A DNA stretch of 64,000 bases from Ascochyta rabiei (taxonomy: Eukaryota; Ascomycota; Dothideomycetes; Pleosporales; Didymellaceae). A program made the translations under genes and the position numbers. Below, piece by piece: positions 30,824 to 43,150 of the stretch. Every line of letters starts with the position of its first letter. The stretch's first letter is position 1. Location of the stretch: contig NC_082405.1 in the NCBI RefSeq assembly GCF_004011695.2, positions 1 through 64,000 of the forward strand, read 5' to 3'. The notes below the pieces were generated by a model. That model was not told the origin of the DNA. It ran no database searches and saw only the letters and a program-made list of their open reading frames with translations.

Positions 30824-32703
30824 ACGTACCCCACGGGCGAGTCGGACAACAGGCGAGTCGGACACTTTTGCCAAGCCCCCACCAAACACCACCCTATTAT
30901 GGCCTAAAATAACCCAGTTTAGTGCTGTAACGTGCAGTATAGTCTGTAATACTATTTAGAAACTACTTCTACCTCTTTCTTACACGTTTGCGCGTTATGT
31001 CCTGTCTAATTACACTGTCTACAGCGCTTTTGGGAGGGCTTACCTCCTTTAGCGCGCACCTGCTTCTTTGCCTTCTTCCTATTACTACGCGCCCCAAACT
31101 CCTTAAAAGCTGTTAATTACTAGCCCTCTTTAACTGTTAGGGTCCCTTCTGCCTAAACTTGCTTTCTTTTGTGTAATTTTTGTTGTGTAGCTGCCTTATT
31201 AGCAGCTTAAAGCTAAGTAATCTCCTGTTGCGCCAACACTAGCTTATGCGTAATTATTGCTGCCCCCTTTACTACCTTCTTAAATGCCTTAACTATAGAG
31301 GTAGGCGAACTATCTATATACTTCTAAATCCTTGTCTTTACAAGCGTTAATTGCAACCTAAGTTTAAGGCTGTTGCTTAGGGTTTGCGACTGCCAGAGCT
31401 TGTTGTTGACAGGTAGTGGTGGTAATAGAGTGCGCAACTTTATATTAAGGGCTATTATAACCTAGTCTAGGTTAAATAGGACTAACCTAGCACCTTAGAA
31501 CCCTTCCTAGATATTCTTAGAAGTAATTACAGCGTTATAGGCGCGTATAAAGCATGGCAGGAACTCTGTCTTTATAATGTAGTTAATCTAGTTCTATATA
31601 AGTACTTTGGCTTAGCGCCTATACGCCTTCTTTAAAGCAGCAAAACAACCTACATTAAGGGGCTGTATAAGGTGTGATAAGTAAGAAGGTAAATAGAGAG
31701 TAATAATCTTGTTATCCTTGCAGTATTGCTGGAATTTAAGAGAGTTGTGGCTCTTATAACTATTAATAATAAGTAAACAGTAGGTGCTAACAGTACGCTC
31801 CTTTGTATGCCTGTTAAAGTGGTTTATCTAGTCTATACCAAGCTTGTTAGTAGTCCAGCCGTTATTAGAGACTCTAATAACCCAGTCTTAAGGTAGTTCT
31901 TCCTCCTTGTACCAGGCAGAGAGGTAGTAGTAGGCCTTAAAGATAAGGAAGGCTAGAATGGCCTATCCTTTAGCATTAATGCTCACTATAGCCGTAGCCT
32001 ACTCCTGGTCGCCTGGCTGGATAGCTTTTAGCCGACCTCGTCGTTCTGAAGCTGTAACAACTGCTCCTAGGGAGATCTGGCCTATTATAAAGCCTGTCTT
32101 GTCGAAGTTGTACGTGTCTTTATCCTAGATGCCATACTTAGCTTTAGTGTTAGCTACTAGGCTAAACCAGCCCTGTAGAACCTTAGGATCCTTACAGAGA
32201 GATCTCTTGTAGTTGTACTTACAATTAAACTTGACTTTAAGTTCTAGGTGTTGCTTAACAAACGTACTAGGCCAGTTTACGCTAATAGGGCCTAGATTAT
32301 ACTTAGCGCGCAAAGAATTGGCTATAGTAGCTACATCTAAGAGCTAAGGGGAAAATCCTTACGCATCTAGCTTAAGAACATGTTTAATAATTACCTCCTC
32401 CTTATTGTTGTCTAGCTTCTATAAGTTAGCTATAGAATTAGCGCGTAAAGGTTATCTAGTGCGCTGGTTGCTTAGTGTGCTTTAAGGGACCTTGTAGATA
32501 GCAGCAGCGCGTTGTAGAGATAGAGTCGCGTCTTGTTTAAGAGCCTAGAGCGCAAGCTGTATCTGCGCTTCCTTTAACGCGTTTAAATAGTGTTGTTGAG
32601 AAGACATTGGTGTAGGAGGAGGTGTTTGGTGGGGGCTTGGCAAAAGTGTCCGACTCGCCCGTTGTCCGACTCGCCTGTTGTCCGACTCGCCCGTGGGGTA
32701 CGT
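30824..32703 (-). mobile_element. Fot1/pogo-like DNA transposon B
   Basis: 1880 bp with TA on both sides (30822-30823 and 32704-32705). The ends start ACGTACCCCACGGGCGAGTC. The left end has two GGCGAGTCGGACA subrepeats, the right end three. The transposase is on the minus strand. It is closely related to the element at 58671-60534. Confidence 0.93.
30952..32607 (-). pseudogene. Fot1-like transposase (element B)
   Basis: ATG 32607 to TAG 30952, 551 codons, uninterrupted in frame but with many nonsense codons. Same order as element A: psq HTH, CENP-B HTH, DDE core and C-terminal zinc knuckle (CRQCN-TGHNAQTC). The first catalytic block reads YNFDKTGF with its Asp intact. The second has decayed to IINSYKSH. 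The third reads IQPLNVGCF. Differences from the 58671 copy are mainly CpA or TpG to TpA, in CAG, CAA, CAC and CAT contexts alike, as expected of RIP. Confidence 0.9.
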
Positions 32704-32705
32704 TA

Positions 32706-33006
32706 TCTTATCTTCTAAGATCTTATTAAAAAGAACACAAAAACTAACAAAACATTCTATCTCTACTAGATAGCAGCAACAAGCCTTTCCTTAGCTTTCT
32801 GCTTTTAACCCCTTCTTTCTACTCTAAGAGGTCTACTAGTTAGGCTAGTAGGAATAGAATAAAGGCAAGATTAGTAAAGCTAAGACTGCCTTTTCCTTGT
32901 TTTTTAGCTCTAAAAAGTGGATAGAGACTAGGTACCTCTATCTGTGCAAAAACAAGCTCTCTTCTAGTTATTTCTTAGTTATCTTATTTTTAAAAGAGAA
33001 GGAAAC
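32706..33006. other. Probable 5' part of the Tad-like LINE, left of the Gypsy insertion
   Basis: This stretch ends in GAAAC, the Gypsy target duplication. The sequence after the Gypsy right LTR continues as LINE ORF1. I therefore infer the LINE begins left of the Gypsy element. No protein motif was recognised here. Confidence 0.4.
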
Positions 33007-33641
33007 TATAAGGGCACTGTAGGCAGGCAATGGAGCAGAGCGAGATGGGACAAATAATAGGGTAATATTTAAGAGATAAGACAAATCCTTAATAGATAAC
33101 GTACTCCACGGGCGAGTCGGACACACAGGCAAGTCGGACACTCAAATTCACACCAAAAATCACAATTCTTACACCTTAATATCTCTACAACCACACAATA
33201 AAATTGTCTAGAAATTTAAAATCTATACTGCATCTATATAAAAATAAAGAGTCTAGAAGCACTAAGCTCTATTATAGATACACATAGAGGTATTTAAAAG
33301 TACGCTAAAATAATCCCTGTATTTTATATCTTACTTACTAACTTCTACATTAATAGGAGGAAAGCTAAGCGCTTCTATAGTCTTTATCTTTATATACATG
33401 CAGCGTAGTATATTAATTTTTAAATAATTTTATTGTGTAGTTGTAGAGATATTAAGGTTTAAGAATTGTGATTTTTGGTGTGAATTTAAGTGTCCGACTC
33501 GCCTGTGTGTCCGACTCGCCCGTGGAGTACGTTAAGTCTTAAGGTTTGTGAATATTATATACGTGTGTGGCCGGTAGGTCCCTAGGCTTAGCCTAGGACC
33601 TGGCTGAGGTATCTCCCAGCATAGGGAGAATACTTGTAACA
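33007..33641 (-). repeat. Gypsy 3' LTR, interrupted by a MITE
   Basis: Same sequence as the right LTR once 33099-33532 and one TA are removed. Its outer TG has become TA, and its other end reads TGTAACA against CGTGACA on the right, both G-to-A changes. Confidence 0.92.
33099..33532. mobile_element. Fold-back MITE of the Fot1 type
   Basis: 434 bp, no coding capacity, flanked by TA (33097-33098 and 33533-33534). The ends start ACGTACTCCACGGGCGAGTC and carry two GGCGAGTCGGACA-type subrepeats. Inverted similarity extends at least 100 bp inward (CACACCAAAAATCACAATTC is present on both sides). The empty site is seen in the right LTR (AATAGATAAGTCTTAAGG). It was probably mobilised by a Fot1 transposase like that of element B. 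Confidence 0.93.
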
Positions 33642-36149
33642 ATAGCCCCCCCCTCTTTAAAGGTTCGTCCTGAACTGTGGAGAGGTCTCCAGCAACGTCA
33701 TTAAGCTCTAGAAAAACCTCCTGTGGAGGGAAAAACTTAGCAGGAGAAATGCAGCGCTAGTAGGGGTCTATTAGTTAGCGTCTGTAGGGATAGGAAGCTG
33801 TTTAGCACGCAATAGACGCCAGCAATCCTATCCTCCTAACGTTTGCTTAGTAAGCTACTAGGGCAGTGTTGCTGCGTAGCTAGGTGGATAAGTCTTGTTT
33901 ATAAGAGACTAGCTAAGGCTAAGTCTTCTCTTGTGCCTTTATTAGCTGCTGGTTAGTAAGCTGTTGCTTCTGCTAGACGTTACTATAAACAACGCCTTAG
34001 TAGTTATTAGCTCTAAAACCTATGTGGCTAAGGCTATAGGGAGCGTAACAATTGTACACTAAATAGGTAATATATAAGAGGTATTGTTTACTCCCTATAT
34101 AGCGTACGCAGCGCCTAGCACTAGGCTAAAGGTTACTCTAGGCGTGCCTGCTGTTTGCTCTCTGCAATCTCCTAAGTAATTAGGTGCCTTAATCCTAGGG
34201 CTGAGGCTGCTAGAGGCGTAAGTGGTTAGACGCTGTCTGCCTTGTAGGCTAGAGCAGTAAGTCCCTAACTAGTAATGTCTGGAAGAGGATCGCCAGCAGC
34301 TTCTGCAGCCCTATTCCTGCGCAAACTAGCCTAGGATTTGCTTATTTGCGGGGGTTCTTGTCTATATGCTGGCAGTGACAGTAAGCTGTTAGCCTTGCTA
34401 TGCCTAGCGCCTTGCCTAGACCCTTACGCAGTATAGTCTAGGCTCTAGCATTTGTTTACAACGTAAATCTTAGGTAAGATTACTAGTTACCCTTCTAGTG
34501 GTTAATAGACCTGTGCCTAGATATTTATAACAAGAATTGTCTTTCTGCGCAGTAGATTGCGACAGGTAAGAGAGCAGTAAGAGGCTAGGTTATTACTAGA
34601 GAGCTGCTAGGTAGAGGGAATTTAGCGTATATAAGGACTGTATCTACTTACTTACAGTGCCTTATTATCCCTACACCTTTATCTACATCTACCTTCTAGC
34701 CCTTACCTTCTACACTATAACGCCCCCTCTAACGTATATCTCCTATAAGGCTCTACCTAACTACACCTACTAGCTGCCTAAGAGTATATAGCCTTAGCTG
34801 TTGCTTTTGCAGTACTAGTGCTGTACCAGCATTACGCACTTAACCACCTCGTCTAAGAGTAACCCTAATAGCACTATCTTGTCCTTTATCTATATCTTTT
34901 GTTGGCCTAGTAGGTATAGGCTTTGTAAGGACAACTTCAGCGTGTGCCCCTGCTGCGTCTAATTAAAGGAAGAGAGGTGTGTTAAGGTATTTCCTGCGCT
35001 TTCCTAGTGTCTACTCCTGCTGACTTTTGTAGATTAACCCTGTTTTCTGTTAAGCCTGTAACATGCTTAATTTCTTAATTAAGCATACCCTCTATAAGAC
35101 GAATAATAAGACAGTTGCCTAAGGCAACTAGGCAACTAACAACAACGTGATTACTTAGGTGCAGGCATACTAGCAGACTGCCTACAACTACGCTAAGGCT
35201 TGTTATAACAGCTTTGTTGCCTATAATGCTGTAGTTTATTACTGTATTAATAAGTCTAGTCTAAGCAAGACTAAGTATGCTTAAGCCTGTTAGGTTTCTT
35301 AGTTATATAACCTTAAGCGGTACATTATAGGTATTTTTCCTCCCCCTCTTTCTTATGCAGAGCTGACTTATTACAGGCTGTAGTTAGGACTATTAGTGCA
35401 AAGCTTCCCAACAACGTTATAATTAACAGCACAATTAAGGATTACTTCTAGAAGACAGGTAGTGCTCATAACGCGGAGAAGCGGTGGTACTATTATAGTA
35501 CTAACCTGCCTTCTGCTGTTTAGGCTCTGTTAGCTCCTTTTAAGCGGTTTTCGTCGTCTCTAACTAAACCTACCCCTGGTGGTTGTTGTCGTCGCAGCCC
35601 CTCCTACGAGATGAGCCCTTCTAAGGGTTGCAGAGGAGCTGCTTAAGCTGCAGTTGTAGTTATAAAGACCCTCTATTCCTGTAATAGTTCTTAACAGACT
35701 AGTAGATAATAATAAAACTCTCCTCTCCTATAAATGTGCTAGTCTTTGCTAGTAATGTATTAGATAGACGCTAGGCCTCCTTTAGCCTCTAGTCGCACGA
35801 GTCCTAGGACTATCCATCTTCGCTTTTCTATTAGCTATTTTAGAGTGGGGTTTATAAGGCGGACTTCTAAGAACGTCCCCTCTTTTACTTTAGTTGCGCT
35901 AGTCTGTTAGTTGTAGGGCGGCCCACTCTGGATAGATTACCTGCCTGAGCGTATTAGTGATAATCCTAAAGGATCTCATCGCAGTAGTTAAGGTTCTTAA
36001 GTGGTTCCTAGGTGGCTTCTTTGTTTAGCTAACCTAGCTACTTAACCCTGTACTTTCTTTTCTAGGCAGCAGTATCTCTGTATAACAGTATACCTTTAAC
36101 TTTAAACCTATTACTAGGTAAGACGTCTTCTAGTATACTAATAGGACCT

Positions 36150-39100
36150 GGCTAGAACCTACTGTTTGTAAGGGGTTCCCTCTAGTGCTTAAGGAGTAAT
36201 ACGTTAAACACTAGGTGCACTCTGTCTATAGATAGGGGCAGCTTTAGCTTATATGCTAGCTTACCTACCTTCTTAATTACTACAAATAGCCTAAGGTATT
36301 AAGCGTTAAACTTCTTTAAAGGACAACTTGTTATTAGGTTCTTAGCCTAAAGGAGAACAGAGTCTCCCTTAGCAAAGTGTTGTTTAGACTGTTTTATGTT
36401 ATACTACTAGGCGTTGCCCTTTTATACGTACTCTAAGGCCTCCTTTACTGTTTTCTACATTTTATACCAGTTTAATAGGCGGCTGGCAACCTGCCGGCGT
36501 AGTTCTAGTGTTGCCTTGTCCTTGTCCCAGACAGTTTAGGGTTTTTGTAGCCAGTGCTTATTAGGTATCCTGTTAAATCCTTTAGAGTCTATGCTAAAGG
36601 CAACCTTTATAGGAGATTCTCTATAAGTAGAGTAAGCTTTAAAGTTATAGGCGTACTTAGCGTATAGTAGAAGGTCTACCTAGTTATCCTGTTGGTAGTT
36701 TATGTATATGCGGAGGTACGTTTCTAACTTCTAGTTTTACTACTCTGTCTGCCTATCCGTCTAGAGGTAGAAAGCTGTACTTAATTAGTGGTTAATTTTA
36801 AGGTAGTAGCATATATTAGACTAGAATTAACTAGTAAACACTAAACCTTAATCTAATAACAACGTATCTAGTAGTCCTTACTTTAAAAAGCTCTGCTCTA
36901 TAAGCAGCTTAGCTAGGCGTTACGTAGTAATTGTCTTAGTGCAGGGTAGGTACTAGACGTACTTGCTAAAGCGGTCTATAAGGACCAGTATAGAGTTATA
37001 CTTATTCTCCTTAGTATCTGTTAACTTTAGCAGGTCTGTTATAAAGTTAAGGGAGAAGTGCTGCTAGGCTGTGTTTGGTACTAGTAATGGTGTAAGCAAT
37101 CTCTACAGCTTATACCTCCTAATCTTATATAGTTAGCACGTAGGATACCTTTAGATGTACTTATATACATCCTTTATTAGTTGTAGCTAGTAGTACTTTC
37201 TCTTAAGTACTTTAGCGGTCTTATCTATACTGTAGTAACCTTCTATAGGGTTATTATAATTCCTTAAAAGGATAGTTTAGCGCAGTGTGATATTATTAGG
37301 AATCTAAACTTTCCTACTTCTGCGTAAGGTCCTACTAGGGTTAACCTCCTAGTAGTGCTGTCCCTTCTTCGCTTTACTGTCTGTCTAGGTTATTAATAAC
37401 TAGTTTGCAGGGTATGCTGCGTCCTGTTACTAGACTTGCTTAACAAAATCTATTAGGAGTTCTAGGGTTTCTAAGGCGTAAGCAGAATCTCCCTATATGG
37501 CTTTGTTCGCAAGGTATGTAGGGGTACTAACTCTGTTGTCTAGGCTACAAAGGAGAGCTTCTGCAACGTTAAAGTCTGGTTAACTGGTCCCCTAGCTTCG
37601 GTGTCTTCAGATTGACCCTGGCTCTAATGGCCATTAGATAGAGGGTTAAGAGCTAGGAAAGACAAGTCTCTAAGGCTAATCTAATGTTGGCAGAATTCCT
37701 TAGGGACAATTTTAGGCAGTTGTTAGACCTCTGCTAGGTCTTCTACAGGTACGTTACTCCTAGATGTTACCTGTGCATCTTTTTAAGCCCTAGACTTTTA
37801 AATTGTCTAGATCTAAAGCTTCTGTTGTAAGGTGGGTAGCATGGCGTCCCTAAGGGCTTGCTGTTCCCTAACCTTAAGACCTTGTGCGTAATCTAGACGT
37901 CTTAAGGGACTATCTACTACGTTCTCTAGTCCTAGCTTGTATTTAACTTTAAAGTTAAACCTTGCCAGCTCTTCTGCCTAACAGGCTTGTTTTAGAGAGA
38001 GCTCCTTTGTTGTTATAAAGTACCTTAGGTTGTTGTAGTCTAAGAGTACCTAGATTGTTACAGGGGCGTGTTTAAGGTAATGCCTCTACTGCCTAAAAGC
38101 TTTAACAATTACTAAGAGTTCCTTGTTATAGGTATGCTATCTAATAGATAGACCTTAGAACTTCCAGCTCTAGAACGCTACTAGTTTCTAGTGCTGCTCT
38201 GTCGCTACTTTAGACGTCTAGGGTTGCAATAAGATAGCTGCTATAGCGAAGTCTAATGCGTCTGTAAGGACAATAATAGGCTTGTTAGAGTTAAAGTGTT
38301 ATAGCACTAGGGCTTTTATAAACTTCTCCCTAATTATAAGGAAAGCTGTGCAGGCTTCCTCTAGCTAGTGCTATAGTTTGTACCATTTTGTTAGTCCCTT
38401 TTAGCTTTTCTTTAGTCTTACCTTCCCTTTTTCTAGACTAGGGACCCTCTAGTCCTCTGTTAGGTTCTAGGCGGCTGTTATATGGTCTATAAGCAGTTAG
38501 ACAATTCCTAAGTAGTTAAAAATAAATTATTAATAGAAGTTAGTAAAGCCTAAGAACACCTAAATGTCCTTGTAGCTTAACAGCTCTAGCTATTTAGTAA
38601 TGGTGCGGACCCTCTTAGGGTCTATAACCACGCCGTCTAGTGTAGTAATAAATCCTAGAAACTCTACTAACTTGCTGGAGAAGACGCACTTGCTGGCCTT
38701 TGCGAACATCCCCTACTTAACTAGGCAATCTAGGACCTCCTTAACGTGCTTGTTGTGGTCCTTCTCGTCCTAGGAGTAGATAAGGATGTTATTAAGGTAG
38801 ACTACGCAGGTCCTATCTAGTAGGCCTCCTAGGGCTTAGTAGATGTAGGATTAAAACGTGGCCAGCGCGTTCGCTAGGCTAAAAGGCATTACTAGGTATT
38901 TAAAATGACTGTACCGTGTCTTAAACGCAGTCTTCTACTTATTGCCTTCCTTAATCTAGAGCCTGTAGTAGGCGTTACGTAGATCTAGCTTAGTAAAGAC
39001 CTTTACTTTTAACAGGCAGTCTATTATCTTGCTAACTAGCAGTATAGAGTACTAGTTCTTAATAGTTACCCTGTTTAATCCCTAATAGTTAACGTATAGT

Positions 39101-41240
39101 CTTATAGTGCTGTCTAACTTAGGGACAAACAGGATAGGGGCTCCTGCTGGTGACTTGCTTAGACAGATCTAGCCCTTCTCCTGTGCTGTCTTAAGGTAGT
39201 CCTAGAGGATGTCTAGCTCTCTGCGAGACAGGTTGTAGATTAGGAGGTTAGGAACCTTAGCTCTATCCTTAATCTTAATAGAGTGGTTGTACTTCTAGTA
39301 GGGTGCTAGCACGCTTGTCTGTTGTTTACTAAAGGCAAACTACTTGTAATAGAGGTGTTTAGGCACGTACTTAAGTTCTTCTACGTCTAAGGCGTTGTTA
39401 TCTAGGATAGCGCTGCTGTTAAGTCCTACTGCTATAATTCTTAACCATTTAGCAAGACAGGCTGCTTCTAACGCCTGTCTAGCGTCTGCCTAGTAGGCGT
39501 CTGTTAGACTGCCTATCTTTAGGCTCCCTAGATGTAGCAGATATAGCTGCTCGCCTAGACCTAGTTTGCTAAATAATTGTTTATCTGTTAACAGCTAGAC
39601 TCTCTTAGCGTTGTTGGTGAACTACCTGTAGGTTTCTGCTAAGAAATAGATATATAGGTCTGCCTTAGCTAGCTATAGGTAACCTAGGACTAGGTTATAC
39701 CTAACAAATAATGTAGACTAGAACTTAGTAAGTCTAATTGTCTTAGGTACTCCTTTGCTGTTGTGGCAGACTACTGTTAACTAGTACTGGTTAGTTAGGG
39801 ACAGCTCTGTGTCGTCTAGGACCACGGCCTTCAGTTGTTGGTTAGTGCCTGCTGGGTCTAGCCCTAGGTCCCTAGCTGCATCCTTAGTAATAAGGTTTAG
39901 CTCTAAGCCTAAGTCGTACAGAGCCTGGAGGGTCCTAGGGTTACTATTAGCGTTGTTAAGCTGGACCGTGACTATTATGCGGGTTTGTTTCCCCTTAGTT
40001 TCTAACCCTAGCTGCAGGTAGGACAGGTTAGCAACTAGGGCTTGCTATTTCCTAGGATTGGCTTGCTACTAGAATGTTGTTAGCCGCCTCCGCGGCCTCT
40101 CTAATAGCCCTGCTGCTGGTATCCCTAGGTATGTTATCCCTAGTTCTGTAGTTAACCTTAGGATTGTTAATAGTTGTTTTCCTTAGGGATCCATCTTCTG
40201 CCTAATAAATTGGCAGCACTAGTTGTTGGCTAGGGGTCTCCTGGGTGCTTCCTGGTGTTGCTCCTAGAGGGGGTTAACGCCTAACTGTTATGCCTTTTAA
40301 ACTTCCTCCTAGCGTCTAAAGAAAGAGGTCTCTTGTTTCTACCGCTACTTTTAGTCCGCAACCCTGAGTTTAAGAGGACTGTTAAGGTTTCTGCGTTTTA
40401 GAGGGCCTGTTTAAACTCTGCCTACTTAGTGATGTGTTCTAGACTGCTATTTTACTAGATTTTACGTTAGAGTGTAGGAGGCGTAAGGCTCTACACAAAT
40501 GCTATCTTAAACTTATAGTTGTTACTGCTGTCTTTAAACTTTATAAAGTTACAGGGCAGTAGAGACTCCTGCTTATTTAACTTTATTAGGAAGGTGTTAA
40601 CTAAATTGTTAGACTTCTACTTATAGTTAAAGTACTTGTTGTAGTTTTTATACTGTGTAAAGACTAGGTCTTAGACAAGCTACTCCTCTTCTGCGCGGAG
40701 GTTAGCCTAGGTCTAGATTAATCCCTTGTTAATACGTTGTTAAATTAATTCCTAGTAGACACTATAGTGGATAGTGCCTATAATCTAGTAGGTACAGGTT
40801 ATAGAGTCTTTAAGTACTTAAGTATACTAGAACGCTGTGTCTATATCCTTAATCTACTAGTCTACCTACTAGGTTAATAGAGGCTTGTTATCTATCCTAA
40901 GTTTTAGCTTAGGCTGAACATTGTTAAGGACTTATATTATTCTGCTGGCCTTATTAAACGCTAGGCGTTAGCTACCTAGTGCTTGTCCGGCATGCGTCTG
41001 TTGCAGGGTTTCAACTGCCTAGTTAAATTGTTGTTGCTGGATTTCAATCTCCCGCTTGGTGGCACCAGACAGTTCTGCCTTATTAAGTGCTTCTAGCAAC
41101 AACAGGATAGAAGCTTGCAACAACTCTATTGCAGGTTGTTTAGCGCGTAGCGTTAGGACGTCTAGTGTTGTAACGCCTGCTGTTGTAGCGTCTAACTCGC
41201 CCCTAATGTAAGGGTTAAGTAGTGGCTCTATAGGCAATAG
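36150..41240 (-). pseudogene. Gypsy polyprotein remnant (Gag, RT, integrase)
   Basis: Reading the minus strand through stops: a Gag-like helical piece with RAKQPAIELLQASILLLLEAL near 41019-41237; reverse transcriptase near 38500-39300, where the active-site box YLDDILIYS has become YLNNILIYS (38788-38799), two TG-to-TA changes; and integrase near 36150-36900 with INH-LSTAFYL-TDRQTE, SPIKVAF, GDSVLL and a strand VGKLAYKLKLPLS followed by RVHLVFNVLLL. Domain order Gag-RT-integrase fits Ty3/Gypsy. The region 33650-36100, downstream of integrase, is long and holds no motif I can name. The enzyme is dead because both catalytic Asp residues of RT are lost. Confidence 0.8.
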
Positions 41241-41436
41241 CGATACCCTAAGTGCGTTGTTGCGTTGTTAAGCGTCTAGCTCCTAACTAAGGTTATTGCA
41301 AGGGGGTAGCTCTTCCACGTTGCTAGTGGTTAAGCGGAGGTTGCGTCGTCCTCCTGCCATCGTGATAGCTGGGTTTTTCCCGCTCCTCTGCTGCTAATTA
41401 GCTGCCTGTTCTGAGAGGAGTATAAAGGATTTAAAT

Positions 41437-41635
41437 TGTAAGGGCACTGTAGGCAGGCAATAGAGCAGAGCAAGATAGGACAAATAATAGGGTAATATAT
41501 AAGAGATAAGACAAATCCTTAATAGATAAGTCTTAAGGTTTGTGAATATTATATACGTGTGTGGCTGGTAGGTCCCCAGGCTTGGCCTAGGACCTAGCCG
41601 AGGTATCTCCCGGCGTGGGGAGAATACTCGTGACA
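41437..41635 (-). repeat. Gypsy 5' LTR
   Basis: 199 bp, TGTAAGGGCACTG...CTCGTGACA. It carries the uninterrupted MITE target site. Confidence 0.93.
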
Positions 41636-41699
41636 GAAACCCCTACCTAGGACTAGGACCTAGGACTATAGAACTAGAACCAATACCTAATAGAGAGCA

Positions 41700-43150
41700 C
41701 TCTCTAAACACAGGGACAATAGAAATAAGCCCCTCTAGCTCCCTAACCCCTCTAGGAGAGATGTACCAGCCTACACTAATCCCTAGACCTCTGTCTATAC
41801 CCTTATCGTCAATACTACCCTAGCAATCTACTCTAGGAATACACTAACCTAGTATATTTAACAGAACTACAACTGTACCTCTACCCTCTGCTCCCTCTAA
41901 ACAACTAGCTAGCAGGCCTGCTACTCTAACAGCACTTAGGCTCCCCCCTTTCTTATTTAACATAGCTACTAGGCCTATTACCTAAGCTTCTATTACTAAG
42001 ACAGTAAAAGAAGCTCTATCTATCGCTAGGACAATAGTTATTTAGGCTTCTTCCCTAGCTACATTAAATAAGGAACAATTAAACCTCCTAGACCTTCTAG
42101 AAATCTTCTAAGACTACACAGAAAACAACAGGATAAATAAACAAGGCCTCTCTATCCTAGCGTTCTAAGTATTAAACCTTAAAACAGTATCTAAATTAAT
42201 TAAAACAAGAGCAAAACTCCTTTAGAAACCTACCCTAGCTACTAACACTCCTACTATTTAACCTTCTACCTAGCCTACTTTATACGCATCTGCAGCTTTA
42301 GCTAACCTCCCTAAGAACACTAACTAGCAAACAGTAATGAAGAAGAAGCAACCTACTATTATAAAGAACTCTCTAAGTACACGCTAACTAGTTCTTACAC
42401 TAGAGCAAGAACTACCCTCTTTTACTCCCCTAGAAATATGTAATACTTTTAATAAGGCCTTTATAGATAAAGGAGTAAGCCTCCCTATAACTACTTCTAC
42501 TAGCTTAAGTAGAAGGAACAACATTGTTCTTACTATAACACCCTCCTTTACAGTAAAATACCTGCTTAAAAACTAAGTAATCTAGTAATTAGTTACTACC
42601 TATAAGGAAGCCCTTCTAATAGAACTATAGCATAAAGTAATCCTACACAACATCCCTACGTCCCTAGAAACAAACCAGGACCTAGAGGTGCTTAAGTTAG
42701 AAATAAATACCTTTAATAAAGGCCTAATAATAGTAGGAAACCTATTCTAGCTAACAAGCTACAAAAGGAGACAAAAGCAATAACTAGAATCTATCTGTGT
42801 AGCGTTTACAACAGAAAAAGAAGTATAATAAGCTATTTAGAATAGACTATACCTACTAGGAGCTAGTATAAGAGTAGAGAAGTTTATTACTACACCTTCT
42901 ACTACATAATACTAAAAATATTAGCAATTTAGACATATAGAGAACAGGTGCCTTAATAGCACTATATACAAAATATGCGTAGATAAACACTCTACAACAT
43001 TATATAAGTGTAATATATATAATATAATAGGTAACGCCTGTATATATACTATACCTAAGTGTATAAACTATAAAGAAGTATATATAGTAGATAGTATTTA
43101 TTATGTAGCCTATAAGGCTATAATAAACGCATAAATATATCTAGAACGCT
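41700..43150 (+). pseudogene. LINE ORF1 (Gag-like protein) remnant
   Basis: A Pro/Thr-rich start is followed by a helical part. Near 42910-43110 lies a run of zinc-knuckle spacing with C and H residues (HIENRCLN, YKICVDKHSTTLYKC, IGNACIYTIPKCINY), as in Gag proteins of Tad/I-type LINEs that bind the RNA. Several Cys have turned to Tyr (TGT/TGC to TAT/TAC), as C-to-T decay on the other strand would give. In-frame TAG codons interrupt it. Confidence 0.65.

Larger units (their letters stand above)
33007..41635 (-). mobile_element. Ty3/Gypsy LTR retrotransposon
   Basis: Left LTR 33007-33641 and right LTR 41437-41635 are flanked by the same target duplication, GAAAC (33002-33006 and 41636-41640). 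The left LTR is 635 bp because a 434-bp MITE plus a duplicated TA sits in it: 199 + 434 + 2 = 635. A purine tract (minus strand AAGAGGGGGGGG) abuts the left LTR, so the coding direction is minus. RT and integrase motifs are of Gypsy type. It lies in the 5' part of a LINE. Confidence 0.94.
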
